Positions 55,844-64,000 of a stretch of DNA of 64,000 nt are shown here, one piece after another. Made by a program: the position numbers and the translations under genes. The notes below the pieces were generated by a model. The model saw only the letters and a list, made by a program, of their open reading frames with translations. It searched no databases and was not told where the DNA came from. This DNA comes from Aspidiotus rigidus (Eukaryota > Arthropoda > Insecta > Hemiptera > Diaspididae), in contig JAVHKY010000053.1 in assembly GCA_035079385.1 (NCBI GenBank), positions 2,604,001 to 2,668,000 of the forward strand, in the 5' to 3' direction. Positions within the stretch are counted from its first letter, which is position 1, and each line of letters starts with the position of its first letter.

Positions 55844-56076
55844 TATGGTGTAAGGCATTTACGTGCTGAAGTACGAGACTGGTCTCCTAATTCCCGTCTC
55901 TGGATCGGGAAATTTGTACAAGACCCATTTTGCAAGTATTCTCGGAGGACAGGCCAACATTCATAGAGGTTGATTCATCAGGAACAGGAATTGGGTGTGT
56001 CCTGTCTCAAACCGATCCAGAGACTAGAATTAGGAGACCAGTCTCGTACTTCAGCACGTAAATGCCTTACACCATA
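55844..56076. repeat. Inverted repeat built from a Ty3/gypsy RNase H fragment
   Basis: Arms of about 65 bp, 55844-55908 and 56012-56076, are inverted copies with roughly three differences. The right arm and part of the spacer read, on the plus strand, FIEVDSSGTGIGCVLSQTDP, then RRPVSYFST, a stop, and MPYTIV. This is the start of a Ty3/gypsy RNase H domain. The 5-bp direct repeat GTGGT flanks the whole structure (55839-55843 and 56077-56081). No other gypsy sequence lies nearby. Confidence 0.7.
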
Positions 56077-56084
56077 GTGGTCGA

Positions 56085-56275
56085 AAGTTTACCACGTTCC
56101 CCTTCTATCATACACATACATAGGTCCAAAGTCCCAGACGGCCTGTGACGTCACAATTTCATGACTTCATAGGTTAGGCTTGTGACATCACTTCAGATCC
56201 CACGTGCCCCAGAAAACAGGTTCTTTGCCATCCCTCGTTTAACTCCGTTAAACAACCCCTGTGAATTTTTTTGAC
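56085..56275. repeat. Array remnant with TGACGTCA and ACAGGTTC modules
   Basis: The order is CCTTCTATCATACACATACA, TCCAAAGTCC, GCCTGTGACGTCACAATTTC, then AAAACAGGTTCTTTGCC and CTCGTTTAACTCCGTTAAAC. It parallels 52100-52320 and the modules at 10.4 and 16.2 kb. Confidence 0.55.
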
Positions 56276-56494
56276 TGGCCGCCTTCTGAAAAGGTCCCGA
56301 TGGACCTCAAGTCGAGATTTGCAATTTTGTAAGTACATACAAAACTTTTCAATATTGAGCTTTCAAAAAGACATTCCGAACCTCCAGCAAGACCCTTCTC
56401 CTTAGATCCTTCGCTTGTTGCGAGTATATTATTGCTTTTTTTTTGCTGCAATTCTTTCCTAGAATAATCTTCTCATACCCCCTCTCTTCGTCTC

Positions 56495-56722
56495 ATCTCT
56501 ATCATCTTTTCTTTAGATGTAATCATCAGTTCAGTCCCTCCGTTCAGCTCATCTTTATTGTTTCTCTTTCCAATATCTCATTCTCGTCCTCCTTTCTCTG
56601 ACCTGCATCTCTATCATCTTTTTTTTTAGACGTAATCATCAGTTCAGTCCCTCCGTTCAGCTCATCTTTATTGTTTCTCTTTCCAATATCTCAGCATTCT
56701 CGTCTTCCTCTTTCTGACCTGC
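56495..56722 (+). repeat. Tandem duplication, two units of about 112-116 bp
   Basis: Units start ATCTCTATCATCTTTT at 56495 and 56607. Each holds TAATCATCAGTTCAGTCCCT and CATCTTTATTGTTTCTCTTT and ends TTCTGACCTGC or CTGACCTGC. Few differences suggest a fairly recent event. Confidence 0.8.
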
Positions 56723-57189
56723 TAAGTCAGGCTCGCCTAGTAGGCCTATTCCTAATAATTATTGTTCAAGGTGAAAACGTTGAGTCAGCCGACTGGATGT
56801 CATACTAAAACTTGCAGAGTACCCATTTCCAGCTGTTTTTATTGCACTCCTGAAGGTACTCAAGAGCACTTGGTCATTTTCGTCGCGCATAAAGATGAGA
56901 ATGTAATTTCCGGGGATGGGGTAAGAGTTTGTCTATTTTGGAAAATCAGTCGAGAAGTTGAAGTTCTGGAAAAATATTTGCGGGACAAAAAATGATCAGT
57001 ATTGATTTTATCGATATTTTGTCTCAGCTCAGTCAACTAGTAGCATTTCGTAACCTAGTATGATGGAGGGTATGGCAAAGAAGCCCAATATACTGTATGT
57101 TAGGCCTGGTATTAGCATGTTCAAAAGCATTTTGGTGACTGATTCTTAATCTAAAACGTATTTAGAACAAATTGGACTTGGGTGCCTTT
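56723..57189. other. No gene seen; TAGGCCTAAC-type motif
   Basis: A 77-residue plus-strand frame at 56762-56995 includes CHTKTCRVPISSCFYCTPEG, with no clear family. TACTGTATGTTAGGCCTGGT occurs near 57098. Confidence 0.35.
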
Positions 57190-57912
57190 TTTTTTTCAGC
57201 CCCTTCCCCTTGCAGGATCCCCCACTCTCTTAGAAGTGCGTGTATTTTCTCTCCTATGAGTTTTACGAAAAACAATTTCAGACGAAAGTTGTTTCTTCGA
57301 GACTCCTCTATATCTTTATCCATTATGAAAAAGTCATTTAAAGCAACCCCCGAGGAACAAATTTCGAAAATGTGTTCCAGATTGATCATTTGTCTTTATA
57401 GCAAAAAGACGAGGGGGTTCGGGCAGGGAGAGGAGGGGAGAGAGGGAGGGGAAGTTTGATCATTGACCCCATAGATACCATATCTAGATTTAAAATCCAA
57501 TTTTGAATACTTCACATGATCATAAATTTCCTTCTATTATCGATAGTTTTTGCTACAAAGACAAAATTGACCTGGCACGAAGAAATCCACCTTATTCGGG
57601 TTTACACAGTAGTAAAATCAGCAGAAAAGTACCTATGCAACATATGGTACAGATACCTTTCTGCTGATTGTAGTAAATCCGGATAAGGTGGATTTCTGTG
57701 TGCCAGGTAAATAATCGAAATTTGATGTGCTTTCGGAGCACATTCTCCAAATTTGCGCCTCAGGCGTTGCTTTAAGTGACGTTTTCATGATAGATGAAAA
57801 CATACAAGAGTTTCGAAAAAACAACTTTTTCCTGAAATGTTTGTTCGTTTTAAACTTTTAGAAAAGAAAATACACCCAATTTTGAGAAAAGGGAAGTGGT
57901 TCCTGCGAGGTG
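57190..57912. repeat. Diverged inverted duplication around a hairpin
   Basis: The sequence at 57190-57390, read on the minus strand, resembles 57720-57912 on the plus strand. In one shared frame both encode similar text, EHIFEICSSGVALNDFFIMD versus EHILQICASGVALSDVFMID. The antisense frame is conserved about equally well (SIMKKSFKATPEEQISKMCS versus SIMKTSLKATPEAQIWRMCS), so coding is not demonstrated. Confidence 0.5.
57570..57708. mobile_element. Hairpin MITE, 139 bp
   Basis: Imperfect arms of about 60 bp start ACCTGGCACGAAGAAATCCA and are inverted around a short loop. It lies between the arms of the inverted duplication. No target duplication is clear. Confidence 0.65.
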
Positions 57913-58690
57913 GTGGTCTGGAAAAAATGATACCCGAGCCTAATTTGTTCCAAGTCCATTCTTGATTAGAAATCAGTCATCAATATGCTTTTAACACTCC
58001 GAGCGCGCGGAGGCAATTTTTGCTGTAATTTGACTATTATGTATACTCTGTGCCTAGTTTTATGGAAAGTAAGGCTAGTATAATGTATTAGGCCTGGTAT
58101 AATGTAGGCTAGTGTACGCTCAGTACGATGAAAGCAGCGAAGATCGACATTTTTCCATGTCGCTAAAGTAGGTCAAGGTCACGTGATGTCATTTTCGTGA
58201 CGCAAACTTCACAATGACCCTTAGACTTGAGACATAATCCATGTCAACTTTTCGCTTGTCAAAGGACAAAAAAACCCACGGGTTCTTGGAGTAACGAGGA
58301 ACCTGTTTTATACGGGGTCTACGACGTCATCAGATTGTGACGTCGCAAGGATGACCTATCGTTACCGACCCGGACTTTGGAGTATGGTAGCAGGAGAAAT
58401 TTCGACCTCCGAGCTAGATAATGATAGAAGAGGGAGTTAGAAAATATTACCTATTGCATTTCAAAAATTTCTGAATCGATCGTTTGCAGTACTACTGTAT
58501 TTCATTTGGTCTGGATTGAAACTTCTTCAACCTACAAAAGGATGAAAAAAATTGAGAATTTTGTTTCATCATCTCTGAATATCGTCGTTGGATTTTTGAG
58601 AAATGCACTTTTTTATATGGCTGGACGCGGAATTTCAAGGCGCATCGACCGGAAAAATCCCCTATGTGCTAAGTTCAAAATTACACCGGT
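57913..58690. repeat. TAGGCCTAAC-type, array and TGACGTCA modules
   Basis: GTATTAGGCCTGGTATAATG occurs near 58083. An inverted GAGGAACCTGTTTTATACGG near 58298, ACGTCATCAGATTGTGACGT near 58325, and one 45-bp unit with GAAATTTCGACCTCCGAGCT near 58397 follow. No gene is recognised. Confidence 0.5.
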
Positions 58691-58699
58691 AGGAGCGGT

Positions 58700-58918
58700 T
58701 TTGAATACCTCTTATGTGCATCATCGAGAAAATGTGGTCTCGAATACCTCCTATGTGCAGAGCAAACCTCTTATGTGCAACACTTAGGGCTAGGAATTCC
58801 TCCTATATGCAGAGCAACCTCTTAGGTGTAATATTTAGGGCCAGGAATTCCTCCTATGTGCAGAGCAAACCTCTTATGATTGTGCAATATTTAGGGCCAG
58901 GAATTCCTCCTATGTGCA
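58700..58918 (+). repeat. Tandem repeat, about 60-bp units
   Basis: Three to four units carry CCTCCTATGTGCAGAGCAAA, then CCTCTTATGTGCAA, then TTTAGGGCCAGGAATT. One unit has an ATTG insertion. The array ends at a final CCTCCTATGTGCAT near 58918. Confidence 0.75.
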
Positions 58919-59297
58919 TTTATCGCCCAATACCGCCGTATTTTAGAGAATGTTGCAAATTATTTGTTACTACTGTATCAAAGAAGCTTTTCCACATTTA
59001 ATGAGACGTTTCCAAAGTATTTTGGCCTTCTTTTCACAAAATAATCAGTTTTTTACTTTTCCTGTAAAATTTTATTTTTGCCTCATAGGAAGTTTTTTCC
59101 GATCCAACGACGATATTCTTTCCTTCCCGAGAAGGGGGGTAAAATTTTAGTAGATTTCTTTGGTAGAATGTACCGTTGGTAATCGATCTAATAATTAAGT
59201 TACTGCGATCCTTATTAGAACTTCTACTTATTTTAGGAAGTAAAGATGACCTATAGACTCCGCACCTACGCAACAAGTTGCAATTGAGGAAGATGTA
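58919..59297. other. No gene seen
   Basis: AT-rich DNA directly upstream of the F-box-like frame. A 5' exon or promoter cannot be told apart by eye. Confidence 0.35.
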
Positions 59298-59550
59298 ATG
59301 GAATCTGCGGTTGATGTCAATAATATCACAGATAAATATGACAATCGTGGAAATAACGATTCCGAAGCTAACTCCAAAACTTCAAAAGTCAAAAAGATAT
59401 GTCATATTGATAGACTCCCTGTGGAGGTGATTTCAATTGTTTCATATTTTTCCTTCTTCATATTTAATCCTCTCGGTTTCTTTGCTCTGTCAATGGATCA
59501 TGTTTTCAATGTTGAACATTGATCGATACATCTGCGATATAATTATACCC

Positions 59551-59770
59551 TTTGAGCATGGCTCCCATAAGAAATACCTACATGCGGACAAAGACCATCG
59601 TGTTACTAATTGAAAACAAGAGAAAATTAAGAAATGAAATTTGCTTTTGAAATACTTATGATTAGAAAAACTGAAATATATTCGTTCCATTCTTTAAATA
59701 TTCATTATTTTTCATTAGTGATACGAGTATGATGATATTTGCTCCGCATGTATTTCTTATGGGAGCCATT
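59551..59770. repeat. Short hairpin-family fragments, inverted pair
   Basis: ATGGCTCCCATAAGAAATAC and CTACATGCGGA near 59560-59592 are the reverse of CTCCGCATGTATTTCTTATG and GGAGCCAT near 59740-59768. The loop sequence matches those of the hairpins at 28153 and 60058. Confidence 0.55.
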
Positions 59771-60057
59771 ATGTCCAAAGGATATATTTTGGATACTTTT
59801 TCTAACAGTGAATCAGGTGTATCGATCAGTGTTCAAGATTGAAGACTTGATCCACTGGTTTTTCTTCACTGTACTGACATCCGAAATTCTTCCAGATTTT
59901 GAAGGTGATATTCTATAGATACCTTCCACGGAGTGATCGAAAAAAAATCCGACTTGTTTCTAGATCATGGTATTACAGAAGTAACCGCAATGAAACCTTA
60001 ATCATTTGGTGAAGCCTTGATACAGGGAGGGCTTGTCGAAATGTAATGTATCTTAAT

Positions 60058-60142
60058 AATTGAAGCGCTGCGTGGAAAAGGGGCCTCCGTCTAATGTATT
60101 TCTTATGGAACGGAGGCCCCTTTTCCACGCAGCGCTTCAATT
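60058..60142. mobile_element. Perfect hairpin, 85 bp, GGGCCTCCG family
   Basis: Perfect 33-bp arms begin AATTGAAGCGCTGCGTGGAA and flank a 19-bp loop, CTAATGTATTTCTTATGGA. The perfect stem indicates recent formation. The loop and the GGGCCTCCG core are shared with 28153-28207. Confidence 0.75.
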
Positions 60143-60600
60143 GTGGACTCGAGAATATAAATATTGAGCTTTATGAAATGAACTTTAACAAGGTATGGGG
60201 AAATATCGGGAAAAATATGCATTCATTGAGCTTATTGTTTTGTCGTCTCAGAGATCGTGCGTTTGAAGATATATGATTTTACACTGCGATAATCTCGAAT
60301 TCTTGAAAATTTGTTTACTTCAAAAAAATCGTTCTGATTTTTGCACGCCCTTCAACATTAGAGAGTTTAGATTGTGTACGGCCGAAATTGAAAACGTTGA
60401 AAATCATGAATTGTGTTCCATTTTACCTAGGGAAAAATGATCCCTATTGCAAGATATGGAAGCGCATTTTCAATCGTCTCGGTCTTATATTCCCTAAGGT
60501 AACTCACTATGGCATAGAAAGTGTTAGAGGATCAGGGTGCACGACATTAGCAAAAGTAGAGATTCGACTCCCACGCGCACGCGGGGTGTACTCGCAAATT

Positions 60601-60792
60601 TCTGAATCACCCATGGGTATAGATTTGCACGCGCACGGTCTCTCTTAAAGGGAGGGGGAGGGGGTGTACTCCCGAATTTTCAAATCGGGGTACAGTGAGA
60701 CAAAAGACAAAAAAAATTTCAAAAAATTTTCGACCACCAAGCTGTATGATAGGAAAGGTACTTGGAAAAATTTCCGATCCTCGAGCTATATA
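60601..60792 (+). repeat. 45-bp units, left of a TIR insertion
   Basis: Two diverged units end GAGCTATATA at 60792. The unit is cut exactly there and its continuation TATGATAGGAGG is found at 61860, on the other side of the inserted element. Confidence 0.7.
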
Positions 60793-61859
60793 TCGATGGT
60801 CTCATTCACACTATGCATAAGTAACATTTTGGTCGAAAATGAGTTAAGAGCAGAAATGGGCTCTTAAGAATGTACACTATCGAATTGCACTGAAAAAATT
60901 TGGAATTTTCCAATCCTCTCCCCAAGGGGAGCTAATTCACATATGTGTTAAGTGAATTTTCTTTATAAGTTTGAATAAGTTTCTCCTGCACAAATGTACT
61001 AAGCGCACTTACCACATTCGGCACGCGAGATAAAATGATGCAGGTATAATATCGGTGACATTGAATGAATGTACGGTCCAGGAACCCTTTTTTTTCTTGA
61101 TCGTTTGTTCACGTTGTCTACTTCTGAAACCACTTTTTTCTTTTTGGTTATTTCCCATTTTTTAAATCGTATTTCAAAACACCTACACCACGTGGAAGAG
61201 TCACAATAGTTTTTTATCATCGAGCGGAGTTCGGAAAATAGTACTTCGAATCTAGAGGAAGGAAGAAAAAAATGCGACTAGCCGATATTAATGTCATTGA
61301 ACTTTATCTGATGCATTCTTACAAGGGTTTTATTCGCGATCTATACCCATACCAAAATCTAAGCCTGTTGAGCGTGACGAAGGACAAGGTACCGATACCT
61401 GCCTAAGAACATATTGTTGTGTGGGTCCAATGTGCTCTCCTACTGATCTTTCCTCTTTCAAAAAACAATATTAAAGAAGGATAAAAAAAAGACTACAATA
61501 AAATCTAAAAGGTTATATTCGATTTCATTGTTGTTTCATCGTGCCCAAATGTATTAAGTGCATAGTTTCATATTTTTTCCCGAGCCAAACGTGCTAAGTG
61601 CATTAGTTTCAATATATTTCTCGTGCCAAATGTGGTTAGTGCCTACGAGATCGAAAAAACAACCAATTTACAGCCTTAATAAAGTCCTAGGAGGAAATTG
61701 TTTTTCCTTAGTATATTCCTAAATGTTGATCAATTGTATTGCTATTTTTAATTTTCTGTTTTATGAAGATTGGAAGGCCATAAAGGGCTTGAAACTAACG
61801 TAAAACTTTAAACCGCTCGCCTGTAAAATCAGGTTTTTGAGTGTGCATGAGACCATCGA
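60793..61859. mobile_element. TIR element, 1.07 kb, TA target, inserted in an array
   Basis: The ends are TCGATGGTCTCATTCACACT and, inverted, TCGATGGTCTCATGCACACT, one mismatch in 20. TA lies on both sides (60791-60792 and 61860-61861). Removing the element and one TA restores the 45-bp consensus GAGCTATATATGATAGGAGG. Inside, AAATGTACTAAGCGCACT, AATGTATTAAGTGCATA and AACGTGCTAAGTGCATTAG repeat. No transposase is evident. A TA target suggests Tc1/mariner-type mobilisation. Confidence 0.8.
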
Positions 61860-62110
61860 TATGATAGGAGGTCGACCTCTAAACGACCTTGAGGTGAGCG
61901 GCCGGCTGGACGACTGATATTTTTTCCGGGAAACCTTCCGAGGAAACAGGTTTCCTGGTAAAATTTTCGATCTTCGAGCTATAATGATAGGAGGTCGACC
62001 TCTAAACGACCTGCCAGCTGGGCAGAGGGCGGACATTTTTTTCAAAAAGCCTCCCAATGAAACAGGTTCCCTGTTAGAAGTCGTCAACTTCTCCCAAAAT
62101 GTTCTTTTGA
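61860..62110 (+). repeat. Array continuation, two units of about 123 bp
   Basis: ATGATAGGAGGTCGACCTCT then AAACGACCT occurs at 61861 and 61984. Each is followed by a variable part and an AACAGGTTTCC or AACAGGTTCCC module. Here the 45-bp motif is embedded in a longer unit that includes the module. Confidence 0.65.
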
Positions 62111-62179
62111 TGTTACTTTATGATATTATCAATAGCCTTGATCACCATTGGAGACGTGGAAAAATTTGACCTTCGCTAC

Positions 62180-62785
62180 TTTATGCTATCATTATAATAG
62201 GCCTAACATCCAGTATACAACTAGGCTAAACTAGTCTCAGTCACTTGGGCTAATGTACAGACCTTCATCATACTAGGCCTAACATGAAGTATAGTAGACT
62301 TCAACTCGTTCTTTTTTTCAGTCAGACTTATATAAGCTAAGAAATGCTGGGGGGAGAGGAAAAGATAAACTAACGGAACGAGTGATCCCGTTAGCAAGCT
62401 AGTATAGTATAACGTAAAGAGACAAAAATTTCCACCCTCGCTACTTTCTACTTACATTGTACTAGACCTAACAGTCGATAAACTAAGATAAACACTAGGC
62501 TCAGCTGCCTAGCCTAACATACAGTATATTGGGCTTTCATTATACTAGGTTTATACTTGGTTAAGAAATCTGCCAACTAGTAATGTGTGTGACTATTTGG
62601 GTTTCGCTACTCTAAACTTTCATCATACGAGGCCTAACACACGGTACTATGTTTACAGAATAATAGGCTGTACTAAGGCAGGGTAGGTTTCTCAGTTCAA
62701 ACTTACTTGAGAGAGAGCAAATATATTATACAGAACCTATATTGTCTGTATAACCACTAGGTCTTGACCTTCTCTGGAATTTAGG
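62180..62785. repeat. TAGGCCTAACATACAGTATA-type repeats
   Basis: At least five loose copies, such as ATAGGCCTAACATCCAGTAT near 62199 and AGCCTAACATACAGTATATT near 62511, alternate with TTCATTATACTAGG. There is no gene. The R1-like LINE follows directly. Confidence 0.5.
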
Positions 62786-62789
62786 GTAT

Positions 62790-63887
62790 AATACAGTCTT
62801 GGAGAAACTGCAGAAAAAATGGGTCAGATGCTTCTGCTATGCTGATGACACTCTCTTACTACAGAGTGGTGCTAACCGTCAGGAACTAACTGCTGCCATA
62901 AAACGAGTGATTATAAAAATCCAAGAAAGTATGCTACCAGCTGGACTGCTGCTCAGCTACAATAAAACAAAAATCATGATACTGACTCGCAAAGGTGGCA
63001 CAAAGCCTCTCCCGCTAACAATCGTGTTGGAGGGGGCAGTAATAAGTACTGTTATGTCTTTCAAGTATCTTGGAGTCATATTAGACGACGGACTTGATTG
63101 GCTGACTCATCTTAAAGAAGTATATAAGAAAGCAGCCAGTACAATGGCAAAAATAAGTGCCATAGCGCGTAATACGTATGGCTACAGCAGCGAGGCGCGC
63201 AGGATAATGATTAATGGCACTGTTGGTGCACTACTCACCTATGCAAGTACCTGCTGGGCTCATAGACTTCGAATTCAATATATTTGTAAAAAGTTTGATC
63301 AAATACATCGGATCATGATACTTTGCTATGGCCGTCTCTACCGGACCGTCTCATATCTACCTGTATCTATAATTACAGGGTGGCTTCCAATTAAATTTGA
63401 GATCGCGAGGCGCAGCATCTTGTGGTCAATGAAGAAGAAATTAAGCCTAGTGAGTGGCACTATCCTCGAAAGACCTCCAGACGGAGAAGATACGTACACT
63501 TGGCTTACCAAGGCCGCGATAAAAGCCTGGAATGAGGAGTGGTCTAATTGCGAAAAGGGCAGATGGACCCAAGAAATTCTACCTGTGGGGAGGGAACATC
63601 GGGTGCCCATTGGCTTTATGTTGGCACAGGCACTGTCAGGCCACGCCACATTTGCTGCCTATAGATTTAGGATCAAAAAGACAGCTTCGGCTGAGTGCGA
63701 GTGTGGAGACAAAAGTCAGACCGCACAACATATTTTCAAAATATGCCCATTGTATGCAAAAAATCGGCCAACACAGTGGGACACTGAAAAAGGAGCAGTA
63801 AGAGAGTATCTTACTCAAGTTACCAACGCCTTATGGGATAAGGAAATTGCTTGCCGTAAGATGAATGCCAGCCCAGCAGAGGCATAA
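62790..63887 (+). CDS. R1-like LINE ORF2, C-terminal part, uninterrupted frame
   Basis: The open frame of about 362 codons starts within the RT palm: CFCYADDTLLLQSGANRQEL with the catalytic YADD near residue 14. It continues LLLSYNKTKIMIL, then FKYLGVILDDGLDWLTHLKE near 89-108, then a long C-terminal domain. Near the end CECGDKSQTAQHIFKICP gives the CxCx-HxxxxC knuckle of the R1 group. Upstream RT and endonuclease are missing, so this is a 5'-truncated copy. It is the only long undamaged frame in the window, suggesting a relatively recent insertion. The first codon listed is TTG inside the frame, not a real start. Confidence 0.75.
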   Translation, partial: NTVLEKLQKKWVRCFCYADDTLLLQSGANRQELTAAIKRVIIKIQESMLPAGLLLSYNKTKIMILTRKGGTKPLPLTIVLEGAVISTVMSFKYLGVILDDGLDWLTHLKEVYKKAASTMAKISAIARNTYGYSSEARRIMINGTVGALLTYASTCWAHRLRIQYICKKFDQIHRIMILCYGRLYRTVSYLPVSIITGWLPIKFEIARRSILWSMKKKLSLVSGTILERPPDGEDTYTWLTKAAIKAWNEEWSNCEKGRWTQEILPVGREHRVPIGFMLAQALSGHATFAAYRFRIKKTASAECECGDKSQTAQHIFKICPLYAKNRPTQWDTEKGAVREYLTQVTNALWDKEIACRKMNASPAEA

Positions 63888-64000
63888 CCTGTTATGGAAC
63901 ATGGCGGACAAGCCACGAAAGCAGTAATTAGTTACCATCTAGCCATCCATAGCCTTCAACATAAGAGTTTCCACTAGCCTTACGCATAAGTTTCTGCAAT
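63888..64000 (+). other. LINE 3' untranslated region, partial
   Basis: Sequence after the TAA at 63885-63887 runs to the window edge without a poly(A), so the 3' end of the R1-like LINE lies beyond the window. Confidence 0.45.

Larger units (their letters stand above)
59298..60600 (+). pseudogene. Candidate F-box/LRR-like gene, split or broken
   Basis: The first piece (59298-59522) starts at an ATG. A charged lead is followed by ICHIDRLPVEVISIVSYFSF, which fits the start of an F-box, a Skp1-binding motif. The second piece, about 60145-60275, reads NIGKNMHSLSLLFCRLRDRA and FEDI. A different frame then gives HCDNLEFLKICLLQKNRSDF, and a third PKLKTLKIMNCVPFY. The pattern of L--L-L---C resembles leucine-rich repeats of F-box/LRR proteins. 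The pieces need an intron and two frame changes, and hairpin elements lie between them. It is probably a pseudogene; the assignment is tentative. Confidence 0.4.

Overview
The window looks like gene-poor, repeat-rich DNA from an invertebrate, most likely an arthropod. It is AT-rich and holds no continuous multi-exon host gene that I can recognise. The recognisable coding pieces come almost entirely from transposable elements typical of insect genomes: a BEL/Pao LTR retrotransposon, Penelope-like elements (PLEs), LINEs of R1, RTE and RNase H-bearing I/Jockey-group type, a Ty3/gypsy scrap and a KRBA2-type integrase tail. The species cannot be fixed from this sequence.

Layout. 0-4.3 kb: a small TIR element, an integrase tail on the minus strand, and a 1.06-kb TIR element packed with an iterated GTTGCAAACTGG motif. 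5.0-9.2 kb: a decayed BEL/Pao element with gag, protease, RT, RNase H and the start of integrase. 9.6-16.7 kb: arrays of a dispersed 45-bp unit, hairpin MITEs and a TIR element that carries such an array. 17.2-22.3 kb: a hairpin MITE, a truncated LINE, a 220-bp (AAT)n tract, two copies of a microsatellite-bearing element with a conserved 3' hairpin, and a broken PLE. 26-31 kb: two diverged copies of one duplicated segment, a nonautonomous piggyBac-like element holding a nested hAT-like element and a hairpin, and further MITEs. 34-36.2 kb: the best-preserved PLE, with inverted termini, sitting inside a 45-bp array. 39.4-45.9 kb: an RTE LINE split by a young LINE insertion, a 141-bp tandem repeat, two MITEs and a scrambled PLE locus. 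47.8-52.6 kb: a retroposed tRNA-like sequence, several MITEs and a PLE N-terminal remnant. 54.8-56.1 kb: another LINE 3' end and an inverted gypsy RNase H fragment. 59.3-60.6 kb: the only candidate for a host gene, a broken F-box/LRR-like sequence. 60.8-61.9 kb: a TIR element interrupting a 45-bp array. 62.8-63.9 kb: the C-terminal part of an R1-like LINE ORF.

The strongest evidence is structural. Several elements have terminal inverted repeats together with matching target-site duplications: TTAA for the piggyBac-like element, 8 bp for three hAT-like elements, 6 bp for a three-member CAGG-GCGGAT family, 9 bp for a MULE-like element and TA for a TIR element with a readable empty site. The dispersed 45-bp unit, roughly GGGACTTGGAAAAATTTCGA followed by CTCTCGAGCTATATATGATAGGAGG, occurs across the whole window in both orientations. 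It lies inside two different TIR elements and is itself the target of two insertions. No CRISPR array, prokaryotic operon or intact transposase was seen. All comparisons were made by eye, so percent identities are estimates.
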